In this document: one piece after another, positions 7,547 through 15,703 of the stretch
Layout of the letters: every line of letters starts with the position of its first letter
How positions within the stretch are numbered: position 1 is the first letter of the stretch
From: an uncultured Lachnospiraceae bacterium
Lineage (GTDB): Bacteria > Bacillota > Clostridia > Lachnospirales > Lachnospiraceae
Assembly: GCA_910585345.1 (NCBI GenBank)
Contig: CAJUDS010000014.1
Location: 1-64,000, forward strand
Reading direction: 5' to 3'
Length of the DNA: 64,000 bases
The notes under the pieces: generated by a model
Database searches by the model: none
Told to the model about the DNA's origin: nothing
Seen by the model: only the letters and a program-made list of their open reading frames with translations
Translations under genes and position numbers: made by a program

Positions 7547-9010
7547 CTACTGTGCCTCCCCGCATTTTTTGAAAGGCCCGCGCGCCTGTTCATAAGAAAA
7601 AGCTGCCCGGAGCAATTTCTTTTCCGCAAAGCCGTCTCCGATTAACTGCAGGCCGACCGGAAGACCCAGACTGTCAAAACCGCACGGAACGCTGATAGCC
7701 GGCAGTCCCGCCAGATTGACAGAAATCGTATAGATATCTCCCAGATACATTTTAATCGGCTCCTGCAGACTTTTGCCAAGTTCCGGCGCAGTCGTAGGCG
7801 CCACCGGAGCCAGAATTACGTCATATTTCGCAAACGCATCGTCAAACGCCTTTTTAATCAGCGCCTTAACGCGCAGCGCCTTTAAATAATAAGCGTCATA
7901 ATAACCGGAGCTTAGTACAAAAGAACCAAGCATGATTCTCCTTTTCACCTCCGGTCCAAAGCCCTGCGAACGGGTCTTTCTGTACATATCATGAAGCCCC
8001 TGGGCGTCCTGCGCCTGATAACCATATTTGATACCGTCAAACCGTTCCAGGTTGGAGCTGGCCTCCGCAGCCGCAATCGTATAATAGGCCGGAATTGCAT
8101 ACTCCACAAGACGCAGATCGAATTCCTCCACGACAGCGCCTTTTTGCGCCAACAGTTGTGCCGCTTCCAACACACGCTTTTTTACGTCCGGCGACAGTCC
8201 TTCCCTAAAATAATCTCTCGGAATCCCGATCCGCATCCCCTTCACATCATCTGCCAGCGCCTCCCTGAACCGGATATCTTTTCTCTCTGCCGACGTGGAA
8301 TCCTTATCATCGTAGGAAGCAATGATTTCCAGCGCCGCAGCGCAGTCCGTCACGTCTCTGCACAGCGGACCGATCTGGTCCAGAGAAGAACCATATGCGA
8401 TCAGTCCGTACCGGGATACTGTTCCATATGTGGGTTTCATACCCACAACGCCGCAAAAGGAAGCCGGCTGTCTGATGGAACCGCCTGTATCGGATCCAAG
8501 CGCCAGAAAGCATTCGCCCGCCGCCACTGCCGCAGCGGAACCGCCTGAAGAACCGCCCGGCACATGCGCTTCATTCCACGGATTTTTCGTAGGTCCGTAA
8601 GCGGATGTTTCCGTAGTCGAACCCATGGCAAATTCATCCATATTCGTCTTCCCTACGATGACCGCACCCGCCGTTTCCAGTCTGACCACCGCCTCCGCAC
8701 TGTAAGGCGGTACAAAATTCCCCAGTATTCTGGAAGCGCATGTCGTGCGCATTCCTCTGGTACACAGATTGTCTTTGAGCGCCACGGGCACGCCCGCCAG
8801 CGGACTGTCAATCTTTCCGCTGTCGATTTTCTTCTGTATTTCCTGCGCTCTTTCCAGCGTTCCCTCCCTGTCCAGCGTCACATAACAGTTCAGTCTTTTT
8901 TCCTTCTCTTCCATTACGTCCAGCACTGCCTGCGCTGCCGCCACGGCCGTCGTCTTTTTTTCCCTGATGGCAGCCGCCAGCTCCACGGCCGTCATATCTG
9001 TCAGTTTCAT
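7547..9010 (-). CDS. gatA: Aspartyl/glutamyl-tRNA amidotransferase subunit A
   Basis: 487 aa amidase that hydrolyses glutamine to supply ammonia to GatB. Signature elements are PLAGVPVALKDNLCTRG (catalytic Lys), the Gly/Ser-rich stretch GGSSGGSAAAVAAGE and GSDTGGSIRQPASFCG, which carry the Ser-cisSer-Lys triad. AGGAGG precedes the ATG. It is 11 bases downstream of gatC and directly abuts gatB. Confidence 0.97.
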   Translation of the reverse strand: MKLTDMTAVELAAAIREKKTTAVAAAQAVLDVMEEKEKRLNCYVTLDREGTLERAQEIQKKIDSGKIDSPLAGVPVALKDNLCTRGMRTTCASRILGNFVPPYSAEAVVRLETAGAVIVGKTNMDEFAMGSTTETSAYGPTKNPWNEAHVPGGSSGGSAAAVAAGECFLALGSDTGGSIRQPASFCGVVGMKPTYGTVSRYGLIAYGSSLDQIGPLCRDVTDCAAALEIIASYDDKDSTSAERKDIRFREALADDVKGMRIGIPRDYFREGLSPDVKKRVLEAAQLLAQKGAVVEEFDLRLVEYAIPAYYTIAAAEASSNLERFDGIKYGYQAQDAQGLHDMYRKTRSQGFGPEVKRRIMLGSFVLSSGYYDAYYLKALRVKALIKKAFDDAFAKYDVILAPVAPTTAPELGKSLQEPIKMYLGDIYTISVNLAGLPAISVPCGFDSLGLPVGLQLIGDGFAEKKLLRAAFSYEQARGPFKKCGEAQ

Positions 9011-9021
9011 GCATTGTCCTC

Positions 9022-9315
9022 CTAGTCAAATGTGCGGGGCGCCATAAACATCCCATCCTTAGCGCCCGGCGCACCGTCTAAAAGCGCTTCCCGCATATCG
9101 CCGTTCACCACTACATCTTCGCGAAATACATTTTCCAGCAAAAATACATGCGACATTGGCTCCACACCTTCCGTATCAAGCGCATTCATCTGATCAATAT
9201 AATCCAGCATGCTGCCCATATCTTTTTTGGCCTCTTCTTTCTCCTCTTCGGAAAGTTCCAGCTTGGCCAGTATTCCCACATATTCGATTGTTTCATCCGA
9301 AATGATATTTGCCAT
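9022..9315 (-). CDS. gatC: Aspartyl/glutamyl-tRNA amidotransferase subunit C
   Basis: 97 aa, typical GatC: N-terminal helix with EYVGILAKLELSEEEKE, then MLDYIDQMNALDTEGVEPMSH and the C-terminal strand following FREDVV. It holds GatA and GatB together. It lies 16 bases after aspS, preceded by GGGAAGGAG. The order aspS-gatC-gatA-gatB puts aspartyl-tRNA formation and its amidation in one transcript. Confidence 0.95.
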   Translation of the reverse strand: MANIISDETIEYVGILAKLELSEEEKEEAKKDMGSMLDYIDQMNALDTEGVEPMSHVFLLENVFREDVVVNGDMREALLDGAPGAKDGMFMAPRTFD

Positions 9316-9331
9316 CGTTTCTCTCCTTCCC

Positions 9332-11086
9332 TCAGTCTCTGACTTTGATGTGAACCTCCCGCAGCTGCTGCTCCGTCACCTCTCCGGGCGCGCCGCACAT
9401 CAGATCCTGCGCATTGCCATTCATCGGAAAGGCAATCACTTCCCTGATATTCTCTTCCCCGCACAGCAGCATAATCATCCGGTCCACACCAGGCGCCATG
9501 CCTGCATGGGGCGGCGCGCCAAACTGGAACGCCTGATACAGAGCGCCGAATTTACGCTGCAGCGTTTCCTCGTCATAACCTGCCAGTTCAAACGCCTTCA
9601 CCATAATATCAATGTCATGATTTCTGACCGCCCCCGAGGACAGTTCCACACCGTTGCACACAATGTCATACTGGTATGCGAGAATGGTCAGCGGATCCTG
9701 CTCCTGCAGCGCCTTCAGTCCGCCCTGCGGCATGGAAAAAGGATTGTGCGTAAAGCATAACTGCTTTGTCTCCGGATCCTGCTCATACATCGGAAAATCA
9801 TTGACATAGCAGAATCGGAACGCATTTTTTTCATACAAATCCAGTTTCCTGCCAAGCTCATTCCTGATCTGTCCCGCATAATAGTTTGCCCGTTCCTCCC
9901 GGTCCGCAATAAAGAAAATCGTATCTCCCGCTTCCAACCCTGTCAGCTTTGCCAGTTCCTGTTTTGATTCCTCCGGAATGAATTTATCGATCGGGCCTTT
10001 GTAGCGCATGTCTTCTCCTGTTTCCAGATAGCCGAGTCCTCCCATACCCAGTGAAACGGCAAAGTCGAGGAGTTTTTCGTGAAATCCCTTGGACATCTGT
10101 GCATGTACCCGGATAGCCCTGACTGTCTTTTTCAAAAACGGTTTGAATGTGCATTTTTGAAAGAAATCGGTTACGTCCAGAATCCGCAGCGGATTGCGCA
10201 GATCCGGTTTGTCCGTGCCAAATTCCAGCATTGCCTGTTTATAACTGATCACCGGGTAAGGCGCCTGTGTCACTACCGCTCCCTGTGGCGCAAACTCACT
10301 AAACACTGCCGTCAGCACTTCCTCACCTGCGCGGAATACATCTTCCTGGGTGGCAAAGCACATCTCAAAATCAAGCTGGTAAAATTCCCCCGGTGAACGG
10401 TCTGCTCTGGCATCCTCATCACGGAAGCAGGGCGCAATCTGAAAATACTTGTCAAATCCGGACACCATCAACAACTGCTTATACTGCTGCGGCGCCTGAG
10501 GCAGCGCATAAAATCTGCCCTTAAATTTTCTGGAAGGCACGATATAGTCCCGGGCTCCTTCCGGCGAAGACGCGCACAGGATCGGCGTTTGAATCTCCAA
10601 AAATCCCATTTCTGTCATCTTCCCGCGCAGAAAACTGATCACCTGGGAACGGAAAATGATATTCTCTCTTACTTTTGCATTTCTCAAATCTAGATATCTG
10701 TATTTTAACCGTACATCTTCCCGGATTTCCTTTGAAGTCATCACTTCAAAAGGAAGCTGTTGATACACCTTTCCCAGTATAGTAACAGACTCCGCTTCCA
10801 GCTCAATGGTGCCCGTGGGAATCCTTGGATTATATGTCTCTTCATCACGCTTTTCGATCATTCCACTGACCGAAATACAACTCTCCTTTGTAATCCCCTT
10901 CAGAAGCTGCGTATTGCGAAGCACAACCTGCAGTACACCATACATATCACGCAGATCAAGAAAGGAAACGCCTCCATGATCTCTGATATTCTCTACCCAG
11001 CCGGCCGCCTGGACTGTTCTGCCGATGTCCTGTTCGCTGATATCGCGCATGGTGATTGTTCTGTAAATGTTTTCTGTATTCATCAT
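9332..11086 (-). CDS. aspS: Aspartyl-tRNA synthetase
   Basis: 584 aa bacterial-type class II synthetase. An OB-fold anticodon domain comes first (VQAAGWVENIRDHGGVSFLD), then class II motif 2 (CFRDEDARADRSPGEFYQLD), the inserted GAD domain (about 280-420), and motif 3 (GMAPGVDRMIMLLCGEENIR). AGGAG precedes tandem ATGs at 11086 and 11083; the first is listed. With gatCAB directly downstream the enzyme may also charge tRNA(Asn) with aspartate, but an asparaginyl-tRNA synthetase could lie elsewhere. It is controlled by the T-box leader. Confidence 0.96.
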   Translation of the reverse strand: MMNTENIYRTITMRDISEQDIGRTVQAAGWVENIRDHGGVSFLDLRDMYGVLQVVLRNTQLLKGITKESCISVSGMIEKRDEETYNPRIPTGTIELEAESVTILGKVYQQLPFEVMTSKEIREDVRLKYRYLDLRNAKVRENIIFRSQVISFLRGKMTEMGFLEIQTPILCASSPEGARDYIVPSRKFKGRFYALPQAPQQYKQLLMVSGFDKYFQIAPCFRDEDARADRSPGEFYQLDFEMCFATQEDVFRAGEEVLTAVFSEFAPQGAVVTQAPYPVISYKQAMLEFGTDKPDLRNPLRILDVTDFFQKCTFKPFLKKTVRAIRVHAQMSKGFHEKLLDFAVSLGMGGLGYLETGEDMRYKGPIDKFIPEESKQELAKLTGLEAGDTIFFIADREERANYYAGQIRNELGRKLDLYEKNAFRFCYVNDFPMYEQDPETKQLCFTHNPFSMPQGGLKALQEQDPLTILAYQYDIVCNGVELSSGAVRNHDIDIMVKAFELAGYDEETLQRKFGALYQAFQFGAPPHAGMAPGVDRMIMLLCGEENIREVIAFPMNGNAQDLMCGAPGEVTEQQLREVHIKVRD

Positions 11087-11171
11087 AACTCCTCTCTCTG
11101 CTTTGTGTCTGCGCCGTCGGCCAGGGAAGGCTTTCCCGGCATTTTTTCTCTCCGCGTCCGTGCGAATTCGG

Positions 11172-11241
11172 GTAGGGATAGTTTTTCCCTACTAACACGC
11201 GGCCCGTGCGCCGCCCCGGCGGCATATTTCCTCTGCACGGG
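11172..11241 (-). promoter_or_regulatory. Two hairpins between the T-box terminator and aspS
   Basis: GTAGGGA/TCCCTAC (11172-11178 with 11186-11192) forms one stem. CCCGTGC/GCACGGG (11203-11209 with 11235-11241) forms another that encloses an inner GCCGCC/GGCGGC stem. Both lie in the aspS leader beyond the T-box. No U-run follows, and they are not part of the usual T-box core. Confidence 0.45.
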
Positions 11242-11257
11242 TCTGCGCATAGAAAAA

Positions 11258-11532
11258 TCCCGGAATACATTTCTGTATTCCGGGACGGGAAATCTCTTGA
11301 CCCGCGGTACCACCCGCATTGATAAGCCGACATTTCTATCAAAATGTGCAACCGCCTTATCCTCTTTGACACATAACGCGTGCAACGTATGTCCCTACTG
11401 TCTTACATATTTTCAGGACATCTGCTCCGGAGTGTTCCCTTTATTATTTCCCGCAAGCAGCGCTCTCAGTCGGTGACGCCGCATTCCTGTCGCTTTCCAT
11501 AACAAGAGTCTCTTTCTCAGCATTTTTCTATG
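11258..11532 (-). ncRNA. T-box riboswitch controlling aspS-gatCAB
   Basis: On the minus strand the canonical T-box sequence GCGGGTGGTACCGCGGG (11317-11301) is followed by a perfect terminator hairpin, TCCCGGAATAC/GTATTCCGGGA (11258-11285), ending in TTTTT. The region up to the predicted start near 11532 is long enough for stem I and the antiterminator. T-boxes sense uncharged tRNA; from the downstream gene the ligand should be tRNA(Asp), but I could not fix the specifier codon by eye. Confidence 0.93.
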
Positions 11533-11538
11533 TTTGCT

Positions 11539-11567
11539 ATATTAACACAAGCATTTAAGAATTGCAA
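11539..11567 (-). promoter_or_regulatory. Sigma-A promoter of the T-box/aspS operon
   Basis: TTGCAA (11567-11562), a 17-base spacer and TAATAT (11544-11539) on the minus strand. The -35 box lies inside the last codons of the surface-protein gene. The predicted start near 11532 fits the 5' edge of the T-box. Confidence 0.65.
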
Positions 11568-14311
11568 GCCAATATTTCGATTTCTTTCGCTACATTGCGA
11601 AGCTCCACGCCGTAACAGGTCCGCAGCAGCACCTTTTCCTTTTTATGCAGCAGTACAAAAACCGCGGCAAAACATACTTTATAGTCTCGTTCCCTTTCCC
11701 TGCCCATCAGACGCATCAGATCAATCTGTTTATACTCTTTTTTACGGATGATTGCACACCTGCCTGCTTTGCAGTATTTTCCATTTTCATCTTTTCTGTA
11801 AACCGTTACATGTTCAAACACAAGACAGAACAAAAGCCAGATCAGGCCGCACAAAACCACTGCTACCCAGGCCGAATACAACGCCGCCTTTTTCCAGTCG
11901 GTCCTTTTTCTCTGCGGTATCTCCTCCATCGTCTCAGGCTGCGCTTCCTCTTCCCTCTTTTCCTGCATTACAGGCATTTTTTTCCGCGTCTGCTCCGGCT
12001 CCTCTTCCAACGGCAGAGGCGCGGCCAAATCCGGAGTCTCTGCTCTTTTCTCCGCCCTCTCTGTCATATTGTCCGTATTTTCTGTCTCTTCCGTATATAC
12101 CTGCACAGCGGTTCCCCCTTCCTCTGCGGTTTGCTCCGGTTGCTGCGGTTCCATTGCGGGGGCTTCCGGCAGCGGAGGGCGCGCTGGCGCAGCCGTTCCG
12201 CCTCCTTTGTCTTTCTCCTTATCCTTTTTGTCCTCTCCGGGAGATTCCTTTTTGTCCTCTCCGGCAGCTTCCTTTTTGTCATGTGAAAATGTAAATTTTG
12301 TTTCCCTGCTGTTCCCCAGACGGTCCCTGACCCATATGGAGTATACGCCTTCCGCCTCCACTTCCAGTTCCGCCAGATCGGTAAAATGAACGCCGTCCAC
12401 AGAATAGGGCATTTCATCCAATCCACAGCCTTCCGTTCCGTCCGGCTGCAGATCCCTGGCCGATAACTTTACTTTTGCGGTTCCCTCGTACCAGTTTACC
12501 GGACGCTCACAGGAAACTTCCGGCGGCGTCCGGTCAATCCGACTGACGCGGATTTCTGTTTTTGCCACATTTCCCGCATTGTCCCGGCCCCTGCAGACAT
12601 AGACTCCGTTTTGATCTACAGTACGGCTTTCCGCATCCGTCCATATAGGATTTCCATTCTCATCTTCCTGCCAGCTGTAGCGCTGCTTTGGCACGCCGGA
12701 GCGCCCATACGCTTCGGTTCCCTCCGCGTCCTCCACCAAAGCTGTCAGGGTAATTTCCCCCGTTGTCCATTCGTCTCCGGACTGTTCCACACGGATTATC
12801 GGCCGCAGCTTGTCGATACAGGAGATCTCAATCGATGCCTCTCCGCTCTTTCCCTGTTTATCCCGCACCTTACATGTATAGATACCGTTTTCACAGACGG
12901 CGCAGGTACTGCGGCCTGTCCATACCGGATTCCCTTCCGCGTCCCTCTCCCAGGAAAAGCATTCCGGCGGAAGTTGTTGCGCATCCTCTGATGTCTGCGC
13001 CGTAATGATGACGTCCTCATTGGTCCACTCCTTCCGGGCCGACAGTGAAATGTCAGGCACGACATCCACGGCACGGACGAGCACATATCCATTTCCGGCA
13101 TTGACCGCGCCTTCATTTCTGTTCAGCGCCGCCATATCCCACTTTATATCAGATGTATTGTGCAGTGCGGTCACGCCGCCGCCTGCGCCGCCGTCGCGGC
13201 TGGCGTTTCCTTTCGGTGATTCATACCAGGCGCCGCCTCCTGCGCCGCCCGCCGCAGATATAATTTTTGCGCCGTTGCAGACCACATAACTGCTGCCGCC
13301 TCCGCCGCCTGTTCCCAGGGAACCGTTTTTATTATCGTCATCCCCTCCCGTACTGGCATATACGCCCTTGACACCGTCATTCCACCCTGCTATCCCATAG
13401 ATCTTATTGTTATAACTGATATTACCCACGCTTCCTCCGCAGCCGCCTGCATGGATATACAGAACCGTCCCTTTTGACAGATGTACCCGGCTGGCCCGCA
13501 GTGCCCCTTTGGAACCGCTCTCGCTCCCTGCCGTTCCCGTATAGGAAAACGACCAGCCCCTTCCGTCGCCGCCGCCTGCTCCATAACAGGAAATCTCATA
13601 CTCGCCTTCCGCCGGCACTGTCCACGTTTCTTCCACACCCCTGTACTCATATCTGTTCTGCTGTCCGTCCCGCGGATGATCCGGATCGATGCCAATGCTG
13701 CTGCGGGCAGACGCGCTTCTCTTCACAAAAACCTGCTGCAGCGCCGGGATTTCCCTGTCACCGGCCTGCGTTTCTTCCTCCTGTACGTCCTCTTCCGGCA
13801 TTTCCGGATAAATGCCCGCTGTCTCTTTCTCCGGCGTTGTTTTCTCTGCTTTCGCTCCCTCGACTTTAGTCTCTCCGGCTTCCGTTTCCCCGGCTTCCGT
13901 CTTCTCCGCTTCCGTTTCTTCCGGCTCCGTTTCCTCTGGCTCTGCTTCCTCAGCTTCCGGCTCCTCGGCTTTTGTCTCTTCCGGCTTCGTCTCCTCCGCT
14001 TCTGTCTCCTCCGCTTCTGTCTCCGTTTTACTTTCGTCCTTTCCCGCGCCGGCCTGACCTCCATCTTCCGCCGACTCTGTCTTCGGCCCTTGTTCCGTCT
14101 CTGCGTTCCCAGTTTCCGACTCGGACGCGGTCTTTTCTTTCTCTGCCGTTTCTTCTTCCGGCTCATCTTCTTCTGCCGCCGCCGTTTCCTCCGGCTGCAC
14201 TTCCGCTGCGGTTTGTTCCGCATAAACCATGCGGCCGGAAAAAGGGTACAAAAAGGAAACCGTCGTCAGGACTGCGCACAAAATCAAAGCTATTCTGTTT
14301 TTGAATATCAT
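11555..14311 (-). CDS. Large membrane-anchored surface protein with Gly-rich and Ig-like domains
   Basis: 918 aa from the ATG at 14311, which has a perfect AGGAGG; an upstream in-frame start lacks one. In order: signal peptide (1-31, IALILCAVLTTVSFLYPF, cleavage near VYA), an acidic Glu/Thr/Ala repeat stalk (35-185, many EETEAEET-like units), a Gly-rich domain like the extracellular part of ALK receptors (about 225-412, GTGGGGGSSYVV), three Ig-like modules (416-676, recurring RTPPEVSCERP and SRIDRTPP types), a Lys/Glu/Pro linker, one membrane helix (809-832) and an 86-residue basic cytoplasmic tail. Probably a surface adhesin or sensor. No LPXTG or SLH motif is seen; anchoring is by the helix. 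Confidence 0.85.
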   Translation of the reverse strand: MIFKNRIALILCAVLTTVSFLYPFSGRMVYAEQTAAEVQPEETAAAEEDEPEEETAEKEKTASESETGNAETEQGPKTESAEDGGQAGAGKDESKTETEAEETEAEETKPEETKAEEPEAEEAEPEETEPEETEAEKTEAGETEAGETKVEGAKAEKTTPEKETAGIYPEMPEEDVQEEETQAGDREIPALQQVFVKRSASARSSIGIDPDHPRDGQQNRYEYRGVEETWTVPAEGEYEISCYGAGGGDGRGWSFSYTGTAGSESGSKGALRASRVHLSKGTVLYIHAGGCGGSVGNISYNNKIYGIAGWNDGVKGVYASTGGDDDNKNGSLGTGGGGGSSYVVCNGAKIISAAGGAGGGAWYESPKGNASRDGGAGGGVTALHNTSDIKWDMAALNRNEGAVNAGNGYVLVRAVDVVPDISLSARKEWTNEDVIITAQTSEDAQQLPPECFSWERDAEGNPVWTGRSTCAVCENGIYTCKVRDKQGKSGEASIEISCIDKLRPIIRVEQSGDEWTTGEITLTALVEDAEGTEAYGRSGVPKQRYSWQEDENGNPIWTDAESRTVDQNGVYVCRGRDNAGNVAKTEIRVSRIDRTPPEVSCERPVNWYEGTAKVKLSARDLQPDGTEGCGLDEMPYSVDGVHFTDLAELEVEAEGVYSIWVRDRLGNSRETKFTFSHDKKEAAGEDKKESPGEDKKDKEKDKGGGTAAPARPPLPEAPAMEPQQPEQTAEEGGTAVQVYTEETENTDNMTERAEKRAETPDLAAPLPLEEEPEQTRKKMPVMQEKREEEAQPETMEEIPQRKRTDWKKAALYSAWVAVVLCGLIWLLFCLVFEHVTVYRKDENGKYCKAGRCAIIRKKEYKQIDLMRLMGRERERDYKVCFAAVFVLLHKKEKVLLRTCYGVELRNVAKEIEILACNS

Positions 14312-14470
14312 AGTAACCTCCTGTTTCACTTTTCTGCGCAAACGGGTCATTCTAAACTGCCCCGCTGCTTTTTACTGCTTTCCCCGGGAAAAAGATGTTA
14401 AAACTAATATTGAGAAAAATAGATGAGGAATCAGACAACTCCTCTGTGAAATGATAAACACGCTGCGTGT

Positions 14471-14505
14471 AAAAAAAGACACCAAGCAAGATACTGCTTA
14501 GTGTC
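14471..14505 (-). terminator. Terminator of the secA-prfB transcript
   Basis: GACACTAAGCA pairs with TGCTTGGTGTC (one internal mismatch), followed on the minus strand by seven Ts. It lies 66 bases past the prfB stop. This is a clear intrinsic terminator. Confidence 0.88.
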
Positions 14506-14570
14506 CTTGATTATACTATAGCGCATTGGATTTGTAAATACAGTCGGGTAAAAATTGCAGGAAAAAACAA

Positions 14571-15693
14571 CTACCCTTCCGTTTTTCCCCCGCCGTTACT
14601 CCATTTCAGATAAGCATTGATAAAAGAATCGAGAGCGCCGTCCATCACCGCGTCCACATTAGAGCTTTCCGCGCCGGTGCGGTGGTCTTTTACCATTGTA
14701 TAAGGCTGCATGACATAAGAACGGATCTGATTGCCCCAGCCGATCTCCTTGACCTCTCCGCGGATACCAGAAAGTTTCTGTGCATTTTCCTCCTGTTTCA
14801 GCAGATATAGCTTGGCCTTCAGCATCTGCATAGCCTTGTCTTTATTCATGTGCTGGCTGCGTTCATTCTGACACTGCACTACAATGCCTGTCGGCAGATG
14901 CGTAATGCGGATAGCGGAAGATGTCTTATTGATATGCTGTCCGCCCGCGCCGCTGCTGCGGTACGTATCGATACGCAGTTCGTCGTCATTGATCTCGATA
15001 TCCAGATCTTCCTCAATATCCGGCATTACATCCAGAGACACAAAGGATGTCTGCCGCTTTCCCTGTGCGTTAAACGGGGAAATTCTGACCAGACGATGCA
15101 CGCCTTTCTCAGATTTCAGGTAGCCATAGGCATTTTCGCCGTTTACCTGGAATGTCACGGACTTAATTCCCGCCTCATCGCCGTCCAGATAATCAAGCAC
15201 TTCCACACAGAAACCTTTCTTTTCCGCCCACCTCGTGTACATGCGGTAGAGCATACCTGCCCAATCACAACTTTCTGTACCGCCCGCCCCCGCATTCAGC
15301 TTCAGGATGGCATTGTTCTTATCATATTCGCCGGACAGCAGCGTACTGATTCTGATCTCTTCAAACCGCGCAATAAAACTGTCAAGCTCCTGCCTTGTCT
15401 CGGTTACAATATCGGGATCTTCCATCTCATATCCCATTTCGATCAGCGTCTCGATATCTTCATACTGGGAAGAAAGGCCGTCGCATGTTTCCACCGTATC
15501 CTTTAAGCTTTTCAGTTCCTTCATTTTGCGGTTGGAATAATCCGGATCATCCCAGAAACCGGGAGCCTCCATCTCACGTTCCAACTCTTCGATTCTCTTT
15601 GCCTGATCCGCCAGGTTAAAGTGAATCCCTCACTTCCGCTAATGGCGTTTTGTATGCCTGTAATTCTGTTTTCATCTGATCCAATTCTACCAC
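14571..15693 (-). CDS. prfB: Peptide chain release factor 2, programmed +1 frameshift
   Basis: 373 aa after frameshifting. RF2 releases peptides at UGA and UAA. Translation most likely starts at GTG 15693 (AGGTGA 6 bases upstream), reads 25 codons ending EVRDSL at CTT, meets in-frame TAA (15618-15616), and must skip one base to continue NLADQAKRIEELERE. The main frame carries the stop-recognition SPF (RISPFNAQGKRQ) and the GGQ loop (SSGAGGQHINKTSS). It begins 10 bases after secA. The frameshift stop is TAA, whereas most prfB genes use TGA. A start at the ATG at 15675 is possible but would drop the conserved VVELDQ. Confidence 0.93.
15615..15621 (-). other. RF2 programmed frameshift site CTT TAA C
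   Basis: On the minus strand the slippery codon CTT (15621-15619) precedes TAA (15618-15616). Five bases before CTT is GAGGG, an internal Shine-Dalgarno-like stretch that stimulates +1 slippage in this family. Skipping the first T of TAA restores the RF2 frame with AAC. Confidence 0.85.
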
Positions 15694-15703
15694 TTAACGT
15701 CAC

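Noticed and set aside
13481..14401. Long rightward frames over the surface-protein gene
   Set aside because: They are antisense shadows of the Glu/Thr repeat region and read as Phe/Leu/Arg/Ser low complexity.
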